NCBI GenBank assembly: GCA_910587755.1
Contig: CAJUNZ010000050.1
Coordinates: 1 to 21,445 of the forward strand
Length of the DNA: 21,445 nucleotides
Reading direction: 5' to 3'
Source of the DNA: an uncultured Acetatifactor sp.
GTDB taxonomy: Bacteria; Bacillota; Clostridia; Lachnospirales; Lachnospiraceae
A model generated the notes under the pieces. That model made no database searches. It had not been told where the DNA came from and worked only from the letters and a program-made list of their open reading frames with translations. The translations under genes and the position numbers were made by a program. Of this stretch, positions 7,651-15,304 are shown one piece after another (the first letter of the stretch is position 1; the number at the start of each line of letters is the position of its first letter).

Positions 7651-8262
7651 ATGGGGAAGATTTTTGGGTATGTGAGGGTTTCCAGCGCGGATCAAAATGA
7701 GCACAGGCAGATGCTGGCCATGGAGGAAAGGAAGGTGAAAAAGGAGTGCATATACCTGGACAGACAGTCTGGAAAAGATTTTCAGCGTCCTCAGTATCGA
7801 AGGATGGTGGAGGAGATCCGGGCAGGGGATCTTTTGTATGTGTCCAGCATAGACCGGCTGGGCCGGAATTATGAGGAGATTCAGGAGCAGTGGAGAATAC
7901 TCACAAAGGATATCGGTGCGGATATCTGTGTGATTGACATGCCTCTTCTGGACACCAGAAATGGAAAAGATCTTATGGGCACTTTTATCGCAGATCTGGT
8001 ATTGCAGATACTCTCTTTTGTGGCTCAGAGTGAGAGAGAGAATATCAGGACAATACAAAAACAGGGAATTACGGCGGCAATGGTGCGGGGAGTGAAATTT
8101 GGAAGACCGGCGGCGGAAGTGCCGGACAATTTCCGGCTCCTGATAAAGGCATGGGAGAACGGAGAAATTTCTCTCAGGGAAGTTATAAAACGAAGCGGGT
8201 TGAGTGAATCTACATTTTACAGAAAACTCAGGGAATTTCGGATGCAGGGAGAGCCGTGCTGA
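7651..8262 (+). CDS. Small serine recombinase (resolvase/invertase family)
   Basis: A 203-residue site-specific recombinase. The N-terminal catalytic domain opens with IFGYVRVSSADQN, where Ser11 is the expected nucleophile, and carries SSIDRLGRN with the conserved arginines. Later, FVAQSERENIRTIQKQGI matches the long E-helix and KFGRPAAEVP the GRP hinge. The final 45 residues (ISLREVIKRSGLSESTFYRKL) form a Hin-like helix-turn-helix that binds recombination sites. The size fits TnpR/Hin proteins rather than large serine integrases. I take ATG 7651 because the protein then begins like resolvases; GTG 7642 is an in-frame alternative and both ribosome sites are weak. A palindrome starts in its stop codon, and the next gene is 5'-truncated, suggesting the remains of a mobile element. 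Confidence 0.88.
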   Translation: MGKIFGYVRVSSADQNEHRQMLAMEERKVKKECIYLDRQSGKDFQRPQYRRMVEEIRAGDLLYVSSIDRLGRNYEEIQEQWRILTKDIGADICVIDMPLLDTRNGKDLMGTFIADLVLQILSFVAQSERENIRTIQKQGITAAMVRGVKFGRPAAEVPDNFRLLIKAWENGEISLREVIKRSGLSESTFYRKLREFRMQGEPC

Positions 8263-8289
8263 CTGTCAAAAGGTGTACTTTTTGACAGT
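8262..8289. repeat. Palindrome directly after the recombinase gene
   Basis: ACTGTCAAAA (8262-8271) pairs perfectly with TTTTGACAGT (8280-8289) around GGTGTACT. The left arm begins on the last base of the recombinase stop codon. It could be a terminator, but there is no T-run after the stem. It shares the GTCAAAA...CTTTTTGAC core with the palindrome at 7341-7368, so it may be an element end or recombinase site. Confidence 0.6.
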
Positions 8290-8300
8290 GCTGAAATTAA

Positions 8301-8921
8301 GATGATTCTATTACATATTTCGGGAAATGTCCATACCTTTTTCTAAATATTTCTGTACGGGAACAGGTGGCGCTGCTGGCAGGGGCAGAGGAAGTGGTCT
8401 GCACACAGGGCACTCTTTCTCACCTTGGGCTGTTTTGCAGATCCGGGACAAAGATGACAATTTTCCGGCGGGCAGAAAATGTACTGCTGCCGCAGTATCT
8501 GGTGGATCAGGCAAGACAGCTGGAGACATATTATGTTGATGCAACTTTTAACTTTCTTCCCACTCGCCATACGGACAGCGTGTTCCTCTACGGCCCTACG
8601 GCTCATTTCCGGAACTACCTGGATCGGTACGGGTTGGAGTATAAGCCGGAAGAAATAGAGTTTCATGTGGAAGAATATGCCTATGAATACCTTCTGCACT
8701 GGTGCAAGACATATAATCGCCTGAAAAGCTTTAATCAGATTTCAGGGTGGGACATGTTTGACGTTCTGAACAATATGAACCGCGTTTTTGGACTGCCGGA
8801 TATCTCCAGAAAAAAGTATGTCACAAAGTTGAAGGAAAAGGAGAAAAAGTTCCTTCAGGAGAGAGAGAAATGGAAGAAGAAACTGCTGGAATATGAAGCG
8901 GAAAGTTCCAAAAGGGGCTAA
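8301..8921 (+). pseudogene. 5'-truncated glycosyltransferase-like gene (GT61/DUF563-like tail)
   Basis: The frame becomes open at 8301, but the first ATG is far inside the conserved part. The translation (NISVREQVALLAGAEEVV, then CTQGTLSHLGLFCRSGTKM) resembles the C-terminal nucleotide-sugar-binding half of GT61/DUF563-type glycosyltransferases, where an (A/G)GA-x-V-x-G-xxGxxHxxLFCRPGTK pattern is typical. The remaining 150 residues end in a Lys/Glu-rich helix. The catalytic N-terminal half is absent; upstream lie the palindrome and the recombinase. GTG 8367 or ATG 8454 could still start a short protein, but activity is unlikely. The stop at 8921 is only three bases before the WcbI-like start, so it was probably the first gene of that glycan operon. 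Confidence 0.55.
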
Positions 8922-8924
8922 ACA

Positions 8925-10496
8925 ATGGAACCCAAAAAAGAAGAATTGGTATTGTACGGTTGTGGCAGACAGGCGGAAAAATTTATCAGAGCTTATCCGG
9001 ATACAACAATTGAATACTGTTTGGATGATACTTTACATGGGAGAAAGTTTTATGACTGGCCCATATACAAACCTCTGGACAGAGTGGAGGATCTTCGGAC
9101 AAAATATACCGTTGTTTTTACGGATAATACATCAGTATACGGCAGGATTTCCCGGGAATTCCAGAGAGCAGGGCTGCGCGAGTTTGAACACTTTATCCCC
9201 CATAGTCTGTTCAGAAAAAAGATGGCCCTTACCTGGGGAAACTGTCATGTGGAGTATGTCAAAAACTTTCTGCTGTACAGCGGGGAGTTTGCTTCCTGTT
9301 ATGGATTCTATCCCAAGAAAAAACTGTGGGATATGAGAGAAGAAGACTTTGACATGGAAATCTTCCGGCACTGTGATCTTCTAATCTGTCAGCATATACG
9401 GGAAAGAAATTCCCTCAGCGAGACATTTTCTTCGGCAAATGTGGAGAGCGTGTTGAAAGAGGACTGCCGGATCATAAAATTTCCAAACCTGTTTGGCCTG
9501 CCCCAATTTCTGTTCCCCCAGACTGATATGGAGGACATGTATGTCAGGAGCCGGGGGGGTATTAAGTGGTACCGGGACAGGAATGTAGACAGCTATCTTG
9601 AGGGGACGGACGCCGTGAATCTGGACGAACTCTGGGAAAGAGTTCAAAATGTCACATACCTGGAAGAGGAGCTCTGGGAGAAATATCTGTTGTTCTGTGA
9701 AAAGCTTACAGCGCGTGAGAAGCAGTGTAATATTCACATTATGGACTATGTCATGGCACACCTGGGAGAAGAGAAACTGTTTCTGGATGTTGAGCACCCT
9801 TCCAAGGGGCTTTTGGGTGAAATCGGCAACCGAATCCTGGAGTATCTGGGATACAAAAGGTTGGACGGAAGCCTGGTTTTGCCGGATGTTTATGCCCATG
9901 AAGTGTTCACTTATCCCTTTATTAAGAAGGCCTTTCACATGAAGTGGAAGGACGGTGACTTAAAGGCGGATAACCAGGGAGAAAAGCTGATTCCGGTATA
10001 CATGGATGTCAGGGAGTATCTGAGACAGTACTGTATGATCTACAAGGATGAGCACAGGAAATCCGGGAAAAACATTCCAATATATTATTCTCTGCTTGTG
10101 GAGGATCCTGGAAACAGGATGGAGTGGCAGGCAGAGTGTACAGGGGGCAGTATAGGCGGCACTACCCGTCAGGGAAGAAAATGTTATGCCCTGAAGGTCA
10201 GACTGAAGCAGAAAGGGCTGGGGGTGGAATACCGGGCTTTTCTGTATGGTCATGGGTGGACGAATTATGTGCCTTCCGGACACGTGTGCGGGATGGAAGA
10301 GGGCGGCAGCTACATACAGGCAGTGCAGATGCGTCTCACAGGGGAGGAAGCAGTCCGATGCCATATTTATTACCAGGTCCACTGTCAGAGAACCGGATGG
10401 TCAGAGCAATACCAGGATGGAGCAAAGGCTGGAAATGCTGAAGGTATCCTGAGAATGGAAGCCATTAAAATTGAGGTCAGGATGGATGTAAAATGA
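8925..10496 (+). CDS. WcbI-like polysaccharide-modifying protein with C-terminal ChW-type repeats
   Basis: A 523-residue three-part protein. Residues 1-95 look like a small Rossmann domain (LVLYGCGRQAEKF, then EYCLDD). Residues 100-370 resemble WcbI, a putative acetyltransferase of capsule biosynthesis: WGNCHVEYVKNFL with Cys107-His108, then CDLLICQHIRE, IIKFPNLFG and FLDVEHPSKGLLGEIGNRIL. Residues about 386-520 carry three degenerate copies of a ChW-like unit (aromatic strand, GW, G-x-x-x-G, then AIxIxL): EYRAFLYGHGWTNYVPSGHV and IYYQVHCQRTGWSEQYQDG are the clearest. ChW repeats usually occur on secreted clostridial proteins, yet I see no signal peptide here. ATG 8925 has AGGGG seven bases upstream. 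The stop overlaps the next start (ATGA), so the two are translationally coupled. Probable role: modifying a surface glycan. Confidence 0.7.
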   Translation: MEPKKEELVLYGCGRQAEKFIRAYPDTTIEYCLDDTLHGRKFYDWPIYKPLDRVEDLRTKYTVVFTDNTSVYGRISREFQRAGLREFEHFIPHSLFRKKMALTWGNCHVEYVKNFLLYSGEFASCYGFYPKKKLWDMREEDFDMEIFRHCDLLICQHIRERNSLSETFSSANVESVLKEDCRIIKFPNLFGLPQFLFPQTDMEDMYVRSRGGIKWYRDRNVDSYLEGTDAVNLDELWERVQNVTYLEEELWEKYLLFCEKLTAREKQCNIHIMDYVMAHLGEEKLFLDVEHPSKGLLGEIGNRILEYLGYKRLDGSLVLPDVYAHEVFTYPFIKKAFHMKWKDGDLKADNQGEKLIPVYMDVREYLRQYCMIYKDEHRKSGKNIPIYYSLLVEDPGNRMEWQAECTGGSIGGTTRQGRKCYALKVRLKQKGLGVEYRAFLYGHGWTNYVPSGHVCGMEEGGSYIQAVQMRLTGEEAVRCHIYYQVHCQRTGWSEQYQDGAKAGNAEGILRMEAIKIEVRMDVK

Positions 10497-12682
10497 GGAT
10501 GCAGCTTTATGCCTTTTTGGTGAATCGACACAGTGAAATCCGGGAGCGATACCACAGATATCGCGACTATGGTCTCAGTCCTTTTTCCTGCCGAGACATA
10601 AGGAGGGGCGGGAAGGTAGACAGGAGTTTGACAGCAGGCCAGAGCATGACAACTAAGTCAAATCGTGGAGGAAACCGCATTTTGGCCTGGGGATATCTGC
10701 TGTGGCTGAATTTGGCATACTGTTTTGGGGGCTTGACAAAACAGTCCGGGAACGAGCAGGATTATGAGAGTTGTTGGCTTTATATTGACAGGAGCGAGTC
10801 GAATACAGCCTGGGAAAAACATCTGGATGCGGATGGTTATGTTGCACAGCTTGCAGGATTTGATGTGATCTCGTTTGACATTTTTGACACCCTGCTCTTC
10901 CGGCCTTTTTCGGATCCCAGGGACCTGTTCCGCTTCTTTGGGACGGAGTTCGGGATTCTGGACCTGGGACGGATCCGTATGGAACAGGAGGTACTGGCCC
11001 GACAGGACTGCCATGCCCTGGAAGGGCATGGAGAGGTGGATCTGGAAGGAATCTGGAGGTGGATGGAGCGGGAGACAGGTATCCCGGCAGTCCGGGGCAT
11101 GGCAGCGGAGATGGATCTGGAGGAACGCTTCTGCCATGCCAATCCATTTATGCGGCAGGTTTTAAACAGACTGCAGGCCATGGGAAAAGAGGTCATCGCC
11201 GTCTCCGACATGTACCTGTCCGGGACATTTCTGGCGGATCTTCTGGAGAAAAATGGCTGTGGGATAAAGCGGGTATATGTCTCCTGTGAATATGGGGCAG
11301 GGAAGGCTGACGGGGGTCTGTTTAACGTGGTGAGGAGAGATTTTGGGGAAGGCGTTTCCATTGCCCATGTGGGGGACAATCCACACAGCGACGTGGAAAT
11401 GGCCCTGAAACAGGGTATTGCCGCTCTGCACTATCCTAATGTTCACACGGCTGCAGCGCCTTACCGGCCTTGGGACATGTCTCCGGTGGTGGGCGGCGCC
11501 TACCGGGGCGTGGTGGGACAACACCTCTACTCCGGAACGGAACTGTATTCCATGGAGTATGAATACGGTTTTGTCTATGGGGGCCTGTTCGTGCTGGGGT
11601 ATTGTCATTTCATCCATGAATACTGTCAACGGCATGGGGTGGAGCGGGTGCTGTTCCTGGCCAGGGACGGGGATATCCTGAAGCAGGCCTATGACAGAAT
11701 GTACCCCGAAGAGGACACTGCCTATGTGTACTGGTCCAGATCGGCTTCTGTGAGCCTGATGGCGGAGTATGACCGCCACGACTATTTCAGAAGGTACATA
11801 ACACACAGAGCGGGAACGGGTATTTCTGTCCATGATGCCCTTGTTTCCATGGGACTTGAGGATCTGGAGGCTGGGATGGAAGCGTTCTGTAAAAGGCAGG
11901 ATGCCCAGGGCAAGTCCCGAACCATACATCCCGGGGACAGGCTTGACAGCAGAAATGGGGAGATCCTAAAAGAATATCTTCTGACGAATTTTGACAGGAT
12001 CAGGGCTTATTGCAGAGAACAGCAGGCCTGGGCGAAAGCTTATATTTCTGAAAAGCTCGCAGGTGTGTCCCATGCTGCGGCAGTGGACATAGGGTGGGCA
12101 GGGAGCGGGGCTCTGGGACTGTCCTGCCTGGCGGCCCGGGCCTTTGGACTGTCCTGCAGGATCACAGGGATTCTGGCCGGGACCAACACCATACATAACG
12201 CGGAACCGGACGCTGCAGAGATCTTTCTGCAGGAGGGAAAACTGGTCTCCTATCTTTTCTCTCAGTCCCACAACCGGGATGTGATGAAGAGACATGATCC
12301 GAGTAAGAACTATAATATATACTGGGAACTGCTGCTTGCATCTCCTTCCCGACAATTCCTGGGTTTTGGACCCGGCAGAGGGGAGAGCAGCGGTCCATGG
12401 GCGAAGTCTCTGCAAGGACAGGGGTGTCTGCAGGAATCAGAGGTTTCCAGGCCAATACTGCGCTTTGGGAAGGCGGATGCGAACCAGGAGGGAATCAGGG
12501 AGATCCAGAGAGGAATTCTGGATTTTGTCCGGGAATACATGGCGTGTTTTCGGGATTTTCCCTATATGATGGACATCAGCGGACGGGATGCCTGTGCTCC
12601 CATGATTCTTGCAGCAAGCCATGAGGAGAGATATCTTAAGGCAATAGCGGCAAAGTTTTTCATGGAACCGGGAGTGGAGTAG
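10493..12682 (+). CDS. HAD-family hydrolase with large C-terminal domain (COG5610-like)
   Basis: A 729-residue protein. Residues 1-120 are poorly conserved and basic. The HAD phosphatase-like core follows: motif I DIFDT (129-133) with the usual two aspartates, motif II VSDMY (237-241), a lysine in GAGKADGGLF and motif IV HVGDNPHSD (292-300). From about 340 a second domain appears, with GGLFVLGYCHFIHEY, RVLFLARDGDILKQAY and YWSRSASVSL, then AAVDIGWAGSG and a SHNRD segment. This arrangement matches COG5610-like predicted hydrolases seen in polysaccharide loci, where they sit beside glycosyltransferases. The substrate is unknown; a phosphosugar or teichoic-type phosphate is a reasonable guess. 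It starts inside the stop of the WcbI-like gene with only a weak ribosome site, so expression probably depends on coupling. Confidence 0.75.
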   Translation: MRMQLYAFLVNRHSEIRERYHRYRDYGLSPFSCRDIRRGGKVDRSLTAGQSMTTKSNRGGNRILAWGYLLWLNLAYCFGGLTKQSGNEQDYESCWLYIDRSESNTAWEKHLDADGYVAQLAGFDVISFDIFDTLLFRPFSDPRDLFRFFGTEFGILDLGRIRMEQEVLARQDCHALEGHGEVDLEGIWRWMERETGIPAVRGMAAEMDLEERFCHANPFMRQVLNRLQAMGKEVIAVSDMYLSGTFLADLLEKNGCGIKRVYVSCEYGAGKADGGLFNVVRRDFGEGVSIAHVGDNPHSDVEMALKQGIAALHYPNVHTAAAPYRPWDMSPVVGGAYRGVVGQHLYSGTELYSMEYEYGFVYGGLFVLGYCHFIHEYCQRHGVERVLFLARDGDILKQAYDRMYPEEDTAYVYWSRSASVSLMAEYDRHDYFRRYITHRAGTGISVHDALVSMGLEDLEAGMEAFCKRQDAQGKSRTIHPGDRLDSRNGEILKEYLLTNFDRIRAYCREQQAWAKAYISEKLAGVSHAAAVDIGWAGSGALGLSCLAARAFGLSCRITGILAGTNTIHNAEPDAAEIFLQEGKLVSYLFSQSHNRDVMKRHDPSKNYNIYWELLLASPSRQFLGFGPGRGESSGPWAKSLQGQGCLQESEVSRPILRFGKADANQEGIREIQRGILDFVREYMACFRDFPYMMDISGRDACAPMILAASHEERYLKAIAAKFFMEPGVE

Positions 12683-12771
12683 AGAGATATTTTTTCTTGA
12701 AAGCAGGCGGCAAAATAAGCAGATACCAAACGGCTGAAAGAAGACGGCTGCCAGTGGGATGAGGTGGAAAG

Positions 12772-13245
12772 ATGGTGTGGTGTGTCCTGTATGGGCTGTG
12801 TTGGACGGTATATCTGGCTGCCCTTGCATATGCAGTGCTTTTTAAGGCCTCCTGGGAAGAGGCCTGCCGGTTTGTGGAATGCCTTAGCACGGGTATTCTT
12901 CCTCCAAAACGGAAGGTACACCTGCAGCTTTTTGAGAGTACCCGTTATTTCCTGCAGCATTGGGAGTACTCTTATGCCAGGTGGAATATATATGGAAATC
13001 TGCTGCTGTTTCTTCCGCTGGGGCTCCTGACGGGCGCGGTGAAGAAGGGCTGGAAAGGGGCTTGTTTAGCACTTTTTTTCAGCTTTATTCTTTCTCTGGG
13101 ATTTGAAACTATTCAATATTTGTATGCTATCGGAGAGTTTGACGTGGATGATATTATGCTGAATGTGGCAGGAGCCCAGGCGGGATATGGCCTGGCCTCC
13201 CTTGCCAGAATTGTTCTCAGATATGGAAAATCACGGAATGGATAG
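12772..13245 (+). CDS. VanZ-like family membrane protein
   Basis: A 157-residue membrane protein with hydrophobic segments at about 3-24, 74-90, 98-116 and 129-148. The conserved VanZ pattern is clear: NIYGNLLLFLPLG, then SLGFETIQYLYAIGEFDVDDIMLNVAGAQAGY with the family's E-x-x-Q and D-x-D-D-x-x-x-N. VanZ itself gives low-level teicoplanin resistance in enterococci by an unknown route, but most VanZ-like proteins in clostridia lie outside van clusters, and no other van gene is present. A roughly 45-residue hydrophilic loop separates helices one and two. ATG 12772 follows GAGG at 12761. It lies 89 bases after the HAD gene, on the same strand, so it may be the last gene of the glycan operon. 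Confidence 0.85.
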   Translation: MVWCVLYGLCWTVYLAALAYAVLFKASWEEACRFVECLSTGILPPKRKVHLQLFESTRYFLQHWEYSYARWNIYGNLLLFLPLGLLTGAVKKGWKGACLALFFSFILSLGFETIQYLYAIGEFDVDDIMLNVAGAQAGYGLASLARIVLRYGKSRNG

Positions 13246-13339
13246 AGCACTTTTTCAGCCGGTCATTCATGGGAGATTTGGGGTCAAAAGGCTGGGCAGG
13301 CTGGGTTTTGCTACCGTCCAGACAAATATGAACTTGCTT

Positions 13340-13864
13340 CTATACAGCATCATCTATATTCACTATCAGAATACCTTCCTGGTCGAAGGGGAGTCTATCA
13401 ATAATTGTACCATCGCAAAAATAAAATGCACCACCATGGTTTCGCGGTTCATAATCAATCGGATTAATCATCAAAGTGTGTTTTGCTACTAATGAAGCCT
13501 GTTTTGCATATGCGTCCACTTCCTGATTATTCCATTCATCCACAGTAAAATTGACGTATACAGGCCAAATTAATAAATGCTCTGTTTTGAACATGTCTGG
13601 ACAATCCCATATATCTCCACATAGGGCAAGCCTGATTTCGTGATTATGGAAGGTGAATTTTCCTGCTTTATCCCCCTCTTTATAGTGTGTATCTGTTTTC
13701 CAGAACTCTTTCCAACCTTTTGTAATCCTCCTGTAATTATACAGTATATTGCCATCTTCAATGACAAGACAGGAAGAATACAGGCATTCTTTGTCTTTTT
13801 CTATATACCCTGTCAATAGAGCAACTCCATATGCCTTTGACCACTTGCATAATTGAATATGTGA
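13340..13864 (-). pseudogene. Nitrilase-family (carbon-nitrogen hydrolase) gene, N-terminus missing
   Basis: The minus strand encodes about 175 residues of a nitrilase-superfamily amidase. WSKAYGVALLTGYIE leads into LYNYRRITKGW, with the catalytic lysine, and LALCGDIWD, with the catalytic cysteine; WPVYVNFTVDEWNNQEVDAY and GGAFYFCDGTIID complete the C-terminal part. The N-terminal 60-80 residues carrying the catalytic glutamate are not found: before SHIQLCKW the sequence loses similarity and no start with a ribosome site is visible (TTG 13816 is the nearest candidate). Active hydrolysis is therefore unlikely. It is AT-richer than the flanking operons and converges with the VanZ gene. Its broken end lies against an ApbE-like fragment reading the other way. 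Confidence 0.65.
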
Positions 13865-13872
13865 GAAAAGAT

Positions 13873-14046
13873 ATGAAGGGCAAAGTATTACAAAAAATCT
13901 TTCCAGCGCTTGGTACAGTTAACACCATTACGCTCTATGACAGTTTCGCACCCCTGATCGGCGAAAGTGCCATGGAACTGAATGCGCGCTGGCAACAGGC
14001 ATCTGTGTTCTGGGTGAGAAAAACGATCTGCGGCGTTTATGGATGA
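13873..14046 (+). pseudogene. ApbE-like (FAD:protein FMN transferase) N-terminal fragment
   Basis: From ATG 13873 the frame reads MKGKVLQKIFPALGTVNTIT and after about 25 residues ASVF. The FxALGTVNxIxLYD strand and a following SVF resemble the N-terminus of ApbE, which attaches FMN to flavoproteins. Beyond SVF (about 14010) the likeness continues better in another frame (LGEKNDLRRL), suggesting a frameshift, and the gene ends at 14046 although ApbE has about 300 residues. No ribosome site is obvious. The Rpn-family gene begins just downstream on the other strand. The match is short, so a chance resemblance cannot be excluded. Confidence 0.35.
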
Positions 14047-14083
14047 TTTCAACTTTTCATAGCCAAAGATTTAAGCATAATAC

Positions 14084-15064
14084 TTAAACAGGCTGTTTTC
14101 CAAATTGGTTAAGATAAGCTTGTGCCTGCTTCAGGGAGATGTCAAGTTTATCCTGCAGTCTTGTGAGAATATCTTTTTCTGAAAGTCCGAGATCCAAACC
14201 TGTTTCAATGATACCTTCAGATTTGCCTTCAGCCCTGCCTTTAGATCTGTTTTCTTTAGCAATTTCTTCAAACAAAGTGTTCACGTCAAAATCTCCTTTC
14301 TTGGATAGTGCATTATAGTCAAGTTTAAGGTTTGTTGCGCCTGCCACCGTCATGATAACCGATCTGTCTACATTATGTTTCTGTGCATACTCTATAAATC
14401 TTTCCTTTGCTTCACTCTTTGATATATTGATATCCAGAACAATTTTAAGCAAACTGAAAAAATCTATATTGCTTGTGTTGTGGAAGGTGAGTCTGTTTTG
14501 CTTTGCTTCTACAAGAATCGTCTTGTAGTCGTTGATAAACCGCTTCATCTCATCAGGGATATCCAGCATCCCATAGAGCGATGTCGCCCCATCCCAGGGC
14601 TTCAGGCCATAATAAACCACAACAGTGATGACAGGTATAAACTTATCTGTTTTTTTCATTCTGGACAGATATTCATCCTGCTCCAGGCCGTCAGAAGATT
14701 TGTACTTTCTTGCATTCTGGTCATATTGCTTTTTGTAGATACCATAATCGTAGCCCATAACCCACAGGGGCATGGCATAATGGATGTGCTCCTGGGATTC
14801 CAGGCCAAGCATGAAAAGATTCACGCCATAATCGTTTGATCTCTTGCATATTTTAATATTGTCTCTGGATGCCTGGATGCTTTCCGCATAATTCCTGTGT
14901 TCCAGTACGGAAGATTCCTCTGTATCTATGTCCTCAAGGTCATCAGGCTTGATCACTCGTTTTCCTTCAAACAGAACTGCGTTGAAAAAATCGGCAAACT
15001 GTTCGTTGTCATTCCAGTAATTCTTAAGTATTGTATCTGGTTTAAGATCCTGTGTTTTTGCCAT
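14084..15064 (-). CDS. Rpn-family recombination-promoting nuclease / putative transposase
   Basis: A 326-residue protein of the Rpn (YhgA-like, PD-(D/E)XK) family; E. coli members cut DNA and raise RecA-independent recombination. Seen are NYWNDNEQFADFFNAVLFEG near the start, LGLESQEHIHYAMPLWVMGYD with the E-x-Q pair of the nuclease core, FIPVITVVVYYGLKPWDG, and the C-terminal GRAEGKSEGIIETGL-x-x-GLS segment typical of the family. ATG 15064 follows AAAGGG with a good gap; the in-frame ATG 15091 has no ribosome site. A near-consensus promoter lies at 15094-15122. The gene is AT-richer than the neighbouring operons and sits beside gene fragments, which fits acquisition by transfer. AATACTTAA and its reverse complement flank it. 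Confidence 0.85.
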   Translation of the reverse strand: MAKTQDLKPDTILKNYWNDNEQFADFFNAVLFEGKRVIKPDDLEDIDTEESSVLEHRNYAESIQASRDNIKICKRSNDYGVNLFMLGLESQEHIHYAMPLWVMGYDYGIYKKQYDQNARKYKSSDGLEQDEYLSRMKKTDKFIPVITVVVYYGLKPWDGATSLYGMLDIPDEMKRFINDYKTILVEAKQNRLTFHNTSNIDFFSLLKIVLDINISKSEAKERFIEYAQKHNVDRSVIMTVAGATNLKLDYNALSKKGDFDVNTLFEEIAKENRSKGRAEGKSEGIIETGLDLGLSEKDILTRLQDKLDISLKQAQAYLNQFGKQPV

Positions 15065-15093
15065 AATACAGCCCTTTCTTAAGTATTGCATTC

Positions 15094-15122
15094 AGTATAC
15101 TATAAAATCCTGCCAGTTTCAA
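15094..15122 (-). promoter_or_regulatory. Promoter of the Rpn-family gene
   Basis: On the minus strand TTGAAA (15122-15117), a 17-base spacer and TATACT (15099-15094) form a near-consensus sigma-A promoter. Transcription would start close to 15087 and give the nuclease gene a leader of about 25 bases. Confidence 0.75.
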
Positions 15123-15304
15123 GGTACTTTGAGCGCTGTGTTAAAACTGTATCAATTATTTGAGCATTTATGATGTGAAGGAATTCATTTTCCCAGCGCT
15201 TTCCACCCAAAAAAGCTGTATAGTGCAGGATCATTTCAGGAAAAATAAAAAGAAATTACGGCAGTGTCTGAAAAATTATCATGCCGGATCCAGGAGGCAG
15301 CGTC

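Noticed and set aside
13163..13492. 109-codon plus-strand frame overlapping the end of the VanZ gene
   Set aside because: Its first part is out-of-frame VanZ sequence and the rest is antisense to the nitrilase remnant.
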